A DNA stretch of 64,000 bases from Cyanobium sp. Aljojuca 7A6. Its GTDB lineage: Bacteria > Cyanobacteriota > Cyanobacteriia > PCC-6307 > Cyanobiaceae. The position numbers and the translations under genes were made by a program. The stretch is taken from NCBI RefSeq assembly GCF_024346455.1, contig NZ_JAGQCY010000004.1:124001-188000 (forward strand), read 5' to 3'. Positions within the stretch are counted from its first letter, which is position 1, and every line of letters begins with the position of its first letter. Shown here piece by piece: positions 27,877 to 35,775 of the stretch. Under the pieces are notes generated by a model. That model made no database searches, was not told where the DNA came from, and was given only the letters and a program-made list of their open reading frames with translations.

Positions 27877-28980
27877 GTGACGCCGCAGCCTCCAGTCCCG
27901 TCGCCGACCAACGGCAGCGAGCGCGCCGCCATCGAGCGTCTTCTCGATGCCAACCTCGATCGGGCCCGGGAGGGGCTGCGGGTGCTGGAGGACTGGGCCC
28001 GCTTCGCCCTGGACCGACCCGACCTGGTGGCCCGCTCCAAGGACCTGCGCCAGCGCCTGGGGCTCCTCCACCAGACCCGCTACAAGCTGGCGCGGCACAC
28101 CGCCACCGATCCCGCCGCCGGCATGGCCCATCCGGCCCAGGCCGAGCGGCACGACGGCGCCAGCGTGCTCGCTGCCAATGCGGGCCGGGTGCAGGAGGCC
28201 CTGCGGGTGCTGGAGGAGTTTGGTCGGCTTGAGGATCCCCAGCTGGTGGCAGAGGCGGCGGCGATCCGCTATGCCCTCTACGACCTCGAGGTGAACCTGC
28301 TCCAGGCCGGCCGCGGCGGCGACGAACGCCGGGCCCTGCTGCGCCGCTGCCACCTGTATCTGATCACCAGTCCGGTGCAGGGGCTGGAGGCGGTGGTGAC
28401 CGCTGCACTGGCGGCGGGGGTACGGCTGGTGCAGTACCGCGCCAAACCTGGGGACGGCCCCACCCCGGCAGGAGCCGCCCTCGATGACCGGAGCCGTTTT
28501 GCGCAGGCGAGCGCCCTGCGCCAGCTCTGCCATCGCCATGGGGCCCTGTTTCTGGTCAATGACCGCATCGACCTGGCCCTGGCGGTGGGGGCCGACGGTG
28601 TCCATCTCGGCCAGGGCGACCTGCCGCCGGCCGTGGCCCGCCGTCTGCTGGGCCCCGACCGCCTGATCGGCCGCAGCACCCATCGCCTCGAGGACCTGCG
28701 CCAGGCGGTGGCGGACGGTTGCGACTACGTCGGAGTGGGGCCCGTCAACGCGACGCCCACCAAGCCGGGCCGCGAGCCGGTGGGGCTGGCTTACGTGAGC
28801 CAGGCGGCGGCGGAGTGCCCCCTGCCCCTTTTTGCCATCGGTGGCATCGATCGGACCAACCTGGCTGCCGTGCGCCAGGCCGGGGCGGAGCGTGTGGCCG
28901 TCGTGCGGGCGATCACCCAGGCAGGGGATCCCGGGGCCGCCGCTGCCGCCCTGCTGGCGGAGCTGGAGACGCTGGCATGA
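27877..28980 (+). CDS. thiE: Thiamine-phosphate synthase with N-terminal ThiD2-like domain
   Basis: Joins the pyrimidine and thiazole halves of thiamine. From GTG 27877 it has 367 residues. The N-terminal ~150 residues (IERLLDANLDRAREGLRVLEDW and LAANAGRVQEALRVLEEFG) form the ThiD2-like extension usual in cyanobacterial ThiE. The C-terminal TIM barrel shows LVQYRAK, LFLVNDRIDLALAVGADG, VHLGQGDLP, YVGVGPVNATPTK and FAIGGI. Its stop overlaps thiS as ATGA. I see no TPP riboswitch in the 46 bases upstream. Confidence 0.95.
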   Translation: MTPQPPVPSPTNGSERAAIERLLDANLDRAREGLRVLEDWARFALDRPDLVARSKDLRQRLGLLHQTRYKLARHTATDPAAGMAHPAQAERHDGASVLAANAGRVQEALRVLEEFGRLEDPQLVAEAAAIRYALYDLEVNLLQAGRGGDERRALLRRCHLYLITSPVQGLEAVVTAALAAGVRLVQYRAKPGDGPTPAGAALDDRSRFAQASALRQLCHRHGALFLVNDRIDLALAVGADGVHLGQGDLPPAVARRLLGPDRLIGRSTHRLEDLRQAVADGCDYVGVGPVNATPTKPGREPVGLAYVSQAAAECPLPLFAIGGIDRTNLAAVRQAGAERVAVVRAITQAGDPGAAAAALLAELETLA

Positions 28981-29216
28981 CGGAACCGGCAGCCGCGAAG
29001 GAACCGGGGGCCCTGCTGCTGCGGGTCAACGGCGAAACGCGTTCCTGCCCAGCGGGCCTCTGCCTGGATGCTGTGCTGGTGTCCCTTGGCTACCAGCTGC
29101 GTCTGGTGGTGGTCGAGTTCAACGGCGAGATCCTGCCCAGGGACCGCTGGGCTACGCAGTCTGTGGGGGAATCCGATGTGCTGGAGGTGGTCACCATCGT
29201 TGGGGGAGGTTCCTAG
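28977..29216 (+). CDS. thiS: Sulfur carrier protein ThiS
   Basis: 79 residues, ubiquitin-like, the sulfur donor for the thiazole of thiamine. LLLRVNGETRSCPAGLCLDAVL opens the fold after a ten-residue lead, VVVEFNGEILPRDRW is the central signature, and it closes with LEVVTIVGGGS. ThiS is normally activated on a C-terminal Gly-Gly; here one Ser follows the glycines, so either the tail is trimmed or the annotated end differs in this group. Coupled to thiE by an ATGA overlap. thiG and thiF are not in the window. Confidence 0.93.
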   Translation: MTEPAAAKEPGALLLRVNGETRSCPAGLCLDAVLVSLGYQLRLVVVEFNGEILPRDRWATQSVGESDVLEVVTIVGGGS

Positions 29217-29243
29217 ATTCCCGACAACAAAAGGTCATTAGAG

Positions 29244-30191
29244 ATGGGTTCCCGCTTGTTCCGGCGCCTGGCCGGTCTGATGGTTGTCCCTGTGCTGGTG
29301 GCAGGCCTGGTGATGGCGGCCCCCCAGCCGGCCCAGGCGGCCAGCGGCGGCCGCATCGGTGGCGGCAGCTTCCGTTCTGCTCCTTCCATGCCCCGCAGTT
29401 TCAGCGGTGGCGGTTCTGGAGGGAACTTCGGTGGCGGCGGCTTCCGGGGCGGCGGCATGGGTTTCCCCTTCATCGTGCCGATCTTCGGCTTTGGCGGCGG
29501 TGGGCTGTTCGGTTTCCTGATTCTGATGGCTGTGGCGGGCGTGGTGGTCAATGCCCTGCGAGGCGGGGGTGGCGGCGGGCCGGCCCTGGGCGGCTCCGGG
29601 TCTGGTCTGGCCTACAACCCCCGCCCCGACGGCCCTGTGGCGATCGCCCAGATCCAGGTGGGGCTGCTGGCGTCCGCCCGCGACCTTCAGGACGATCTGC
29701 GCCGCCTGGCCGGCTCTTCCGATACCTCCAGCAGCTCCGGCCTTCAGCGGGTCCTGCAGGAAACCAGCCTCTCCCTGCTGCGCCACCCCGATCTCTGGGT
29801 GTATGCGAATGGCGAAGTGGGCCAGGTGCCCTTCGCCAGTGCCGAGTCCACCTTCAACCGGCTCACCATGCAGGAGCGCAGCAAGCTGGAGCGCGAGCTC
29901 ACCGCCAATGTGGCGGGACGCCGTTTCAGCGAACCGGCCCCCGTGGCCCCCGGGGCCAGTGACGCGGCCAGCGATTTCATTGTGGTCACCCTGTTGGTGG
30001 CCAGCCGTCAGCGACTGGCGATCAAAGGGGCCCGCTCCGCCGATGATCTGCGCGATTCGCTCCAGAAACTCGGGGCGCTCGGTGCGGATGACCTGATTGC
30101 CCTGGAGGTGATCTGGCAGCCGGAAGGGGTTGGAGAAGTGCTCAGCACCGAACAGGTGATCACCGCCTATCCCGACCTGCAACATCTCTGA
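29244..30191 (+). CDS. DUF1517 membrane protein
   Basis: 315 residues. A signal or anchor (LMVVPVLVAGLVMAAPQPAQA) precedes a low-complexity Gly/Ser/Phe-rich stretch (~35-75), then one strong helix (LFGFLILMAVAGVVVNAL) and a soluble C-terminal domain of ~200 residues with VAIAQIQVGLLASAR and LIALEVIWQPEGVGEVLS. This is DUF1517, a family of cyanobacteria and chloroplasts; the plant member FLAP1 acts in acclimation to fluctuating light. By analogy a thylakoid or plasma-membrane role in photosynthetic regulation is possible but not shown here. It begins 27 bases after thiS. Confidence 0.87.
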   Translation: MGSRLFRRLAGLMVVPVLVAGLVMAAPQPAQAASGGRIGGGSFRSAPSMPRSFSGGGSGGNFGGGGFRGGGMGFPFIVPIFGFGGGGLFGFLILMAVAGVVVNALRGGGGGGPALGGSGSGLAYNPRPDGPVAIAQIQVGLLASARDLQDDLRRLAGSSDTSSSSGLQRVLQETSLSLLRHPDLWVYANGEVGQVPFASAESTFNRLTMQERSKLERELTANVAGRRFSEPAPVAPGASDAASDFIVVTLLVASRQRLAIKGARSADDLRDSLQKLGALGADDLIALEVIWQPEGVGEVLSTEQVITAYPDLQHL

Positions 30192-30199
30192 GCCACCCT

Positions 30200-30243
30200 G
30201 CTTGTCAGGCCGGATGCAGTACCTCACACTGCGCCTGATAAGC
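30200..30243. terminator. Strong two-part hairpin between DUF1517 and the 52-residue ORF
   Basis: GCTTGTCAGGC (30200-30210) pairs with GCCTGATAAGC (30233-30243) over 11 base pairs with one G-U; inside it GCAGT (30216-30220) pairs with ACTGC (30228-30232) around a 7-base loop. There is no U-tract, so it may be a terminator, a processing site or a control structure for the small ORF that starts 12 bases later. Confidence 0.45.
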
Positions 30244-30254
30244 CGCAGGCACCG

Positions 30255-30413
30255 ATGATTCCCCATCGGATCAGCTGGATCAACACACCGGTCCTGATCG
30301 AGGCGATCGAGCGCTACGAGCAGGGTCGCCTGCCCCGCTCTCTCACACTCTGGTTGCAGACGATGCTGGAGCTTGAAGGACCCCCCTCAGGGCCCCTTCT
30401 CCCAGGCGGCTGA
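30255..30413 (+). CDS. Small protein of 52 residues
   Basis: Short frame from ATG 30255: it opens MIPHRISWINTPVLIEAIER, continues with YEQGRLPRSLTLWLQTMLEL and ends in a Pro/Gly tail. The body is one amphipathic helical region with balanced charge, unlike random translation of high-GC DNA. I recall similar small cyanobacterial proteins but cannot name a family. It lies 12 bases after a strong hairpin, and its last 27 bases overlap larB on the opposite strand. Function unknown. Confidence 0.5.
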   Translation: MIPHRISWINTPVLIEAIERYEQGRLPRSLTLWLQTMLELEGPPSGPLLPGG

Positions 30414-31115
30414 ACCCACAACCCCCGCCCCTGTCGCCAACTGCAGGATCCGCAGGGCCGCCATGGCAGCGCCATAGCCGTTGTCGATGTTCACAACGGT
30501 GAGCCCGGGGGCGCAGCTGGCCAGCATGCCCATCAGGGCCGCCTGGCCCCCGGCACTCACCCCGTAGCCGACCGCCACCGGCACCCCGATCACCGGTTGG
30601 GGCAGGAGCCCGGCCAGCACGGTGGGAAGGGCTCCCTCCATCCCGGCGCACGCGATCAGCACCTTGGCCCGGCGCAGCCCCTCCAGCTCCGCCAGCAGCC
30701 GATGCAGCCCAGCTACGCCCACATCCAGCACGAGATCGCTGGCCACCCCATGGCAGGCCAGGGCTATCTGGGCCTCCGAAGCTACGGCCAGATCGCTGCT
30801 GCCGCCGCTGAGCACCGCCACCCGCCCGAAGGCCGGATCGGCTGGCGGCGGGGTGGGCCAGGTGAGGCAGCGGGCCAGGGGATGGTGCTTCGGCAGCGGG
30901 ACGGCCCCATCGCTGCCGAGCTGGTCCGCCAGCTGCCGCTCCACCACCGCGGCTTTCTCCACCGAGACCCGCGTGACCAGGGCCAGTTCACCGGCCTGGC
31001 GCAGCCCCAGCATCACGGCGGTGATCTGGTCGGCACTCTTGTGCTCGCCCCACACCGCTTCCACCATGCCCAGCCGTTGGCGGCGGCCCAGGTCGAGCCG
31101 GACGTCCTTGCTCAC
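30387..31115 (-). CDS. larB: LarB: nickel-pincer cofactor synthesis, NaAD carboxylase/hydrolase
   Basis: LarB carboxylates and hydrolyses nicotinic acid adenine dinucleotide, the first step to the nickel-pincer cofactor of lactate racemase and related enzymes; its C-terminal half resembles PurE. From GTG 31115 it has 242 residues. Visible are DLGRRQRLGMVEAVWGEHKS, then the PurE-like VLSGGSSDLAVASEA, DVGVAGLHRLL, ACAGMEGALPTVLAGL and VPVAVGYGVSAGGQAAL. The start overlaps the preceding stop as GTGA. larC and larE are not in this window, so whether the full pathway exists is unknown. Confidence 0.9.
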   Translation of the reverse strand: MSKDVRLDLGRRQRLGMVEAVWGEHKSADQITAVMLGLRQAGELALVTRVSVEKAAVVERQLADQLGSDGAVPLPKHHPLARCLTWPTPPPADPAFGRVAVLSGGSSDLAVASEAQIALACHGVASDLVLDVGVAGLHRLLAELEGLRRAKVLIACAGMEGALPTVLAGLLPQPVIGVPVAVGYGVSAGGQAALMGMLASCAPGLTVVNIDNGYGAAMAALRILQLATGAGVVGSAAWEKGP

Positions 31116-31612
31116 CGCAGCTCCTCGGCAGCCGCGGCCGGGGTCAGGCCCACCCATTCCAGTTCGCCGGCATAGATCAGGGGGAAGGGGTTGGCGGCGG
31201 TCGGGGTCGCCTGGGCCAGGACCCGGCGCGCCGCTGCCTCGAACTGGCCCTGCACCACGTCAATGTCGCTTTTGGGAATGGCCAGCCACTGGCGGCGGCT
31301 GCGCCAGCGGATCAGCAGCAGGCCCTCCTCCCGTTCGGCGTCCCAGAGCAGATCCCTCCCGAGGAAGCCGTCCTGGCGCCGCAGCCAGGGCCCCCAGCTC
31401 TCCTGCTCCGCCTGCAGCCAGGCCCTCTGGGTGCCGGCCGGCACCTTCAATCTGAGCTGTTCCACCACCGCTGCGGGAGCTTCGCTCCCGCCTGAGCCGG
31501 CGCGTTGGGGGCTGAGGGCGCCGGCATTTCCAGGAAGGCCGGCCAGCAGAAGAACCACCAGGCAGAAACTGCCCAGCAAGCTAGCCAGATGGCTCAGGAG
31601 GGCACGGGTCAT
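31112..31612 (-). CDS. TIGR03792 family cyanobacterial secreted protein
   Basis: 166 residues. A signal sequence ([21 protein letters not shown]) precedes a domain with [40 protein letters not shown] and [16 protein letters not shown]. This pattern fits TIGR03792, an uncharacterised cyanobacterial family that looks like a dimeric alpha/beta-barrel (ABM-like) fold. Role unknown. It is translationally coupled on both sides: ATG overlaps the ispF stop (ATGA) and its stop overlaps the larB start (GTGA). Confidence 0.72.
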   Translation of the reverse strand: MTRALLSHLASLLGSFCLVVLLLAGLPGNAGALSPQRAGSGGSEAPAAVVEQLRLKVPAGTQRAWLQAEQESWGPWLRRQDGFLGRDLLWDAEREEGLLLIRWRSRRQWLAIPKSDIDVVQGQFEAAARRVLAQATPTAANPFPLIYAGELEWVGLTPAAAAEELR

Positions 31613-32094
31613 GGCTGGTGCAGCAAGGCCACGGCATGGCAGGCGATGCCCTCCCCCCGTCCGGTGGGTCCGAGGCCCTCGTTGGTGGTCGCCTTGACGC
31701 CGACCTGCTCGGGAGCCAGGCCCAGGCGGCCTGCGATGGACTCGCGCATGGCGGCGATGTGGGGCTTGAGGCGGGGGCGCTCTGCCACCACCACCGTGTC
31801 GACATTGAGCACCTGCCAGCCCCGTTCCGTCACCAGCGCCATCACCTTCTCGAGCAGCACCAGGCTGTCGGCCCCGCGCCAGCGCTCGTCCTCCGGAGGG
31901 AAGTGGGTGCCGATGTCCCCCAGGCTGAGAGCCCCCAACAGGGCATCCATCAGGGCGTGCACGAGCACATCGGCGTCGCTGTGGCCCGCCAGCCCCAGGC
32001 TGTCCGGATGCTCCAGGCGCACGCCGCCGAGGATCAGGGGACGACCGGGCGCGAGCCGGTGGATGTCGTAGCCGTTGCCGATGCGCAGCTGCAT
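31609..32094 (-). CDS. ispF: 2-C-methyl-D-erythritol 2,4-cyclodiphosphate synthase
   Basis: Fifth enzyme of the MEP isoprenoid pathway, making the cyclic diphosphate. From ATG 32094 it has 161 residues, the usual length. Metal ligands are in GNGYDIHRL and [26 protein letters not shown] and the C-terminal [20 protein letters not shown] are also typical. The frame is open upstream into trmD territory but the conserved start is [10 protein letters not shown]. It lies 52 bases after trmD and leads the ispF, TIGR03792, larB set. Confidence 0.97.
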   Translation of the reverse strand: MQLRIGNGYDIHRLAPGRPLILGGVRLEHPDSLGLAGHSDADVLVHALMDALLGALSLGDIGTHFPPEDERWRGADSLVLLEKVMALVTERGWQVLNVDTVVVAERPRLKPHIAAMRESIAGRLGLAPEQVGVKATTNEGLGPTGRGEGIACHAVALLHQP

Positions 32095-32146
32095 GGGGGG
32101 CGATGGGGGCGGCTCCAGTGTCGCCGGTTCTGGGCGACGCTGGGCT

Positions 32147-32842
32147 TCAGGGGGCCTGCTCCGCCTGCCACAGGGCCAGCAGGTCGGCGCGCCGCTCGCG
32201 GGTGCGTGCCACCTGCTGCTCCTGGCGCCAGCGGGCGATGGCGCCGTGGTCACCGCTGCGCAACACCTCCGGCACCGCCATGCCGCGGAACTCCGCCGGC
32301 CGGGTGTAGTGGGGGTGCTCGAGCAGCAGGCCACTGTGGCTTTCCGCTTCGAGGCAGTCCGGCGAACCCACGGTGCCCGGCAGCAGCCGCACCACGCCGC
32401 TGATCACCACCAGGGCGGGAAGTTCGCCGCCGGTGAGCACGAAGTCTCCCAGGGACACCTCCTCGTCCGCCAGGGGGCGAATGCGTTCATCAAAGCCCTC
32501 GTAGTGCCCACAGAGCAGCACCAGCTGGTCGTACTCGCTCGCCCAGCGGCGCAGGTCACGCTGGTGCAGCGGCTGGCCCTGGGGGCTCATCAGCAGCACC
32601 CGGCGCCGGGGCAGCACCGGAATCGCCTCGAAGGCGGCGTAGACAGGCTCGGGCTTGAGCACCATGCCAGCGCCGCCGCCATAGGGAACATCGTCCACCT
32701 TGCGGTAGCGATCCGTGGCGTGGTCGCGGGGGTTGTGGGCGTGGACCTCGGCGATGCCGGCCGCGAAGGCACGGCCGATCACCCCCTGCCCCAGCAGGGG
32801 TGTGCAGGCGTCCGGCACCAGGCTCACCACGTCGAAGCGCAT
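32147..32842 (-). CDS. trmD: tRNA (guanine-37-N1)-methyltransferase
   Basis: Methylates G37 next to the anticodon of tRNAs reading CNN codons, preventing frameshifts. From ATG 32842 it has 231 residues, normal for the family. Trefoil-knot SPOUT motifs: [41 protein letters not shown] and [15 protein letters not shown], followed by PHYTRPAEF. It sits seven bases downstream of the cpcS-like gene on the same strand and upstream of ispF. Confidence 0.97.
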   Translation of the reverse strand: MRFDVVSLVPDACTPLLGQGVIGRAFAAGIAEVHAHNPRDHATDRYRKVDDVPYGGGAGMVLKPEPVYAAFEAIPVLPRRRVLLMSPQGQPLHQRDLRRWASEYDQLVLLCGHYEGFDERIRPLADEEVSLGDFVLTGGELPALVVISGVVRLLPGTVGSPDCLEAESHSGLLLEHPHYTRPAEFRGMAVPEVLRSGDHGAIARWRQEQQVARTRERRADLLALWQAEQAP

Positions 32843-32849
32843 GGCAGGT

Positions 32850-33383
32850 TCAGCCGGCAGGTCGGCTGAGCCGCCGGATCTCGGAGCTGAAGCTGGCCCG
32901 GCCCGGGCGGCCGTCGGGGTGGTGTTCCACGCTGCTGCGCAGACGCAGATTCGCTTTGGTGAACCAGATCCTTTCCCGCACCGAGATCCCGGCCCGCGCA
33001 CTGGTCAGCTCCAGGCTGCCATCCGGCCAGAGCTGCCAACGACCCGTGCTGACGGCCCCGTCAGGAGCCTGGCCCTCGAAGCCACCGTCGGGGTGAAACA
33101 GCAGCCGGTGGCGGCCGCCGCTGGGCGGGGTGATCTCCAGCCCCCCCGGCGCGTCGCTTTCTTCGGGCGCCAGGTAGGCCACCTGCAGTTCACCGCGCTC
33201 GGAACTGTGCCAGCTGACCTCCTCCTCCTCGGCCTGTCGGGCCTCGCCTGCGGCCTCCTCCAGGCTGAAGCGACTGCGCAGAGAAAGCCAGTCCCCGGCG
33301 CAGAAGGCCAGAAAGGCCGCGATCGTCTCGGGCGGGAAGGGGCCGATCGTCGCTGGGGTGGGAGGCTCAGTCGCGCTGGTCAC
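32850..33383 (-). CDS. CpcS/CpeS-family phycobiliprotein lyase
   Basis: Attaches linear tetrapyrrole chromophores to cysteine residues of phycobiliproteins. 177 residues from GTG 33383. AAFLAFCAGDWLSLRSRFSL is the FxxxxGxWxSxR-type opening of the CpcS/CpeS lipocalin-like family, and the end ERIWFTKANLRLRSSVEH then SFSSEIRRLS is its closing signature. Whether it serves phycocyanin/allophycocyanin (CpcS) or phycoerythrin (CpeS) cannot be told here, and no phycobilisome genes lie nearby. Seven bases separate it from trmD, suggesting co-transcription. Confidence 0.9.
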   Translation of the reverse strand: MTSATEPPTPATIGPFPPETIAAFLAFCAGDWLSLRSRFSLEEAAGEARQAEEEEVSWHSSERGELQVAYLAPEESDAPGGLEITPPSGGRHRLLFHPDGGFEGQAPDGAVSTGRWQLWPDGSLELTSARAGISVRERIWFTKANLRLRSSVEHHPDGRPGRASFSSEIRRLSRPAG

Positions 33384-33469
33384 GGTGGGGGCGGCGGGAG
33401 ATCGGGGCCGGTGGACCCGGTTGGGATCTTCGCAAACCCCCAGCCAGCACGGTCCGTTCGCCGGCGCCC

Positions 33470-34459
33470 TCAGTCGCCGCGGTAGCCCAGCTCCGCCAGC
33501 CGGCCAGGATGGCTGCGCCAGTTTGGCACCACCTTGACGAACAGTTCCAGATACACAGGGCCGTCAAACACCTTCTGCATCTGCAGCCGTGCCCCCTGGC
33601 CGATCGCCTTGAGCATCTGACCGCCCTTGCCGATCAGGATTCCCTTCTGGCTGCTGCGTTCCACCAGCACGGTGGCCAGCACGGCGGTGCGCTCTTTGCC
33701 TTTGACCTTGCCCTCCTCCTCAACGATCCGCTCAATCCGCACCGCCACCGAGTGGGGCACCTCTTCCCGGGTGAGGGTCAGCACCTGTTCACGGATCAGC
33801 TCCGCCAGCAACAACTGCTCTGGCTGGTCACTGACCGTATCGGCGGGGTAGAGCAGCGGCCCCGGGGGCAGATCGGCGGCCAGCGCCTCCACCAACTCCT
33901 GGCAGCCGTCGCCGTTGAGGGCGCTGCAGGGGTGCAGGGGCCAGGCCACGGCGCGATCGTCAGTCGCCGCGAGCATCTCCCGGTAGGTGGCGGCCAGATC
34001 CTCAGCATCGGCCCCCACCCGGTCACTCTTGTTGAGGGCCACATGCACCGGAATCCTGCAGTGGCGCAGCAGGTCGACGATGAAGCCGTCCCCGCGCCCG
34101 GCCGGCTGACTGGCGTCCACCAGCAGCAGCACCACATCCACCTCGCCGATGGCTCCCCGGGCGCTCTGCACCAGGCGCTCCCCCAGCAGATGGTGGGGTT
34201 TGTGGATGCCCGGGGTGTCCAGAAGGATCAGCTGGGCCGCGGGGGTGGTGAGGATGGCGCGCAGCCGGTTGCGGGTGGTCTGGGCCACGGGGGAGGTGAT
34301 CGCCACCTTCTGGCCCACCAGCTGATTCAGCAGGGTGGACTTGCCCACATTCGGCCGTCCGATCAGAGCCACGAAGCCGGAGCGGAAGGGAGCTCCTTCC
34401 GTGCTGCCGTCGTCGGGCTGGGCGTCGCCGGGGCTGGCGGTCGGGGTGCTCGGGTCCAT
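33470..34459 (-). CDS. era: GTPase Era
   Basis: Ras-like GTPase needed for 16S rRNA maturation and 30S assembly. From ATG 34459 it has 329 residues: a ~25-residue acidic lead, G1 GRPNVGKST, G3 DTPG, G4 NKSD, and a C-terminal KH domain with GILIGKGGQMLKAIGQGAR. The lead is longer than in E. coli; the frame is open further to 34579 but no conserved residues are added. Divergent from the following hypothetical gene. Confidence 0.97.
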   Translation of the reverse strand: MDPSTPTASPGDAQPDDGSTEGAPFRSGFVALIGRPNVGKSTLLNQLVGQKVAITSPVAQTTRNRLRAILTTPAAQLILLDTPGIHKPHHLLGERLVQSARGAIGEVDVVLLLVDASQPAGRGDGFIVDLLRHCRIPVHVALNKSDRVGADAEDLAATYREMLAATDDRAVAWPLHPCSALNGDGCQELVEALAADLPPGPLLYPADTVSDQPEQLLLAELIREQVLTLTREEVPHSVAVRIERIVEEEGKVKGKERTAVLATVLVERSSQKGILIGKGGQMLKAIGQGARLQMQKVFDGPVYLELFVKVVPNWRSHPGRLAELGYRGD

Positions 34460-34505
34460 AGCCTCAACACTGCCAGTCCAAGGGCCGTACCGCCCGCCTT
34501 TCTCC

Positions 34506-35087
34506 ATGACCGATGCCGCCCCCGTCAACGAGACCGGACAGCCCGTCCCCCCCCTGGCGCCAAGTTTTCCCCAGGCCATGGAGATCGCCGCTCACTGGAT
34601 CGGCCTCTGGGAGGGCGGGGAGCTCAGTGATGAGGTGCTGGCCGATCGGGTCGGGGAACTTGTGGCGAGCCGGGATGGCGCCCGCGGCTTCTTTGTGGTG
34701 AGCCTGACCGGCGAGGCCCCGTTGCTCGACAGGTTGCCGGAAGCCCTGGTGGCCGCCCTGCGCCAGGCCGGGGCAGGGGTGGTGGATCTCACCGCCCGCA
34801 ATCTGGCCATGAGTACGGCCATGGCCCTGCATCACCGGCGTTGCGGTGATCAGGAACACCAGGCTGGTTCGGAGCGTGTGCAGCTGCGCAGCACCGAACT
34901 GCTGCGGCACCTGGAGCCCGTGGCCGTCAAGCAACGCTTGGAAACCCTGCTGGCAGCGGCGGCGGAGCGCGATGGTGCCGAGCAGGCCGTGATGGAGGAC
35001 CGGGCCTTTCTGGAGCGATGGGGTTACGACACTGAACAAAGAAAGGCCATCGTCGCCGCCATCGAGGCGGTGGCTGAAGGGGGTTGA
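34506..35087 (+). CDS. Hypothetical cyanobacterial protein
   Basis: 193 residues from ATG 34506. No family name recognised, although the codon pattern and helical text look like a real conserved protein. Visible features: EIAAHWIGLWEGGELSDEVL, FFVVSLTGEAPLLDRLPEAL, NLAMSTAMALHHRR, then a charged helix SERVQLRSTELLRHLEPVAV. No signal peptide or membrane segment, so cytosolic. It is divergent from era (46-base gap) and convergent with the outer-membrane barrel gene. Function unknown. Confidence 0.65.
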   Translation: MTDAAPVNETGQPVPPLAPSFPQAMEIAAHWIGLWEGGELSDEVLADRVGELVASRDGARGFFVVSLTGEAPLLDRLPEALVAALRQAGAGVVDLTARNLAMSTAMALHHRRCGDQEHQAGSERVQLRSTELLRHLEPVAVKQRLETLLAAAAERDGAEQAVMEDRAFLERWGYDTEQRKAIVAAIEAVAEGG

Positions 35088-35100
35088 AACCGTCCGGAGT

Positions 35101-35775
35101 TCAGAACTTCAAGTAGAGCAGCGTCATGGCCTGGAGGGCATCAAAGGTGACACCAGCGGGCAGAAAGACGTAGTTGACGTTGAAGCCCAGCGTTACATTC
35201 TGGGTGATACTGACATCGACACCACCGGTGAGCATGGCGTTGGTCTCACCGGTGGAATACGTGTTGGTGGCAATGCCACCACCAAGATAGGGGGACACCA
35301 CCGAGCGACGGAAGAGGTCGAGGGTAAGGGGTAACTGGAAGGAGGTCTGGCCGTTATACCGGCCAAGCAGATCTCTGTTGCCGAAGATCAGGCTGGGACG
35401 CAGGGAGACGGCGAGGGTTTCGTTCAATTTGTAACCCACCCGGCCGGTGAATACACCGCTGTTGGGCAGATCATTGCCGAAATTCACGCCTCCGCCGATG
35501 CCGTAGATGCCCACGTTCTCAATGGGTTTGCCTTGGCGGGGCACGATCGCCAGTTCGGCTGGGTTGCGATTGGCGGGCGGCGGCAAGTAATCCGCTGGCA
35601 GGGTGGCCGCGTCACTCACGGGTTCCCAGCTGGCCGCGGCGGGGTCCGGCGCGATGGGGACCCAGGGGGCGGGGCCCACTGGAAGGGACTGGGCCCACGC
35701 AGGCGGCGCCCCCAGGACCAGGCAGGCGAGGCCCATCAGGGCAATGCCACGGTTTTGGAGCCCCGGCCGCCTCAC
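35101..35775 (-). CDS. Outer-membrane beta-barrel protein of the EPS locus
   Basis: 224 residues. A signal peptide (ALMGLACLVLGAPPAWAQS) precedes a Pro/Ala-rich linker (~30-80) and then alternating polar/apolar strands such as VGIYGIGGGVNFG, FTGRVGYKLNETLAVSLRP and VTLGFNVNYVFLP, closing with Leu-Lys-Phe. The terminal aromatic residue and strand pattern mark an outer-membrane barrel, about eight strands. Its GTG start overlaps the stop of the upstream hypothetical gene (GTGA), so both belong with the Wza-like exporter. No specific function is evident. Confidence 0.75.
   Translation of the reverse strand: MRRPGLQNRGIALMGLACLVLGAPPAWAQSLPVGPAPWVPIAPDPAAASWEPVSDAATLPADYLPPPANRNPAELAIVPRQGKPIENVGIYGIGGGVNFGNDLPNSGVFTGRVGYKLNETLAVSLRPSLIFGNRDLLGRYNGQTSFQLPLTLDLFRRSVVSPYLGGGIATNTYSTGETNAMLTGGVDVSITQNVTLGFNVNYVFLPAGVTFDALQAMTLLYLKF

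Noticed and set aside
29340-29600. Tandem repeat from repeated GGCGG words in the DUF1517 gene
   Set aside because: This is the Gly-rich low-complexity linker of the protein and has no regular repeat unit.
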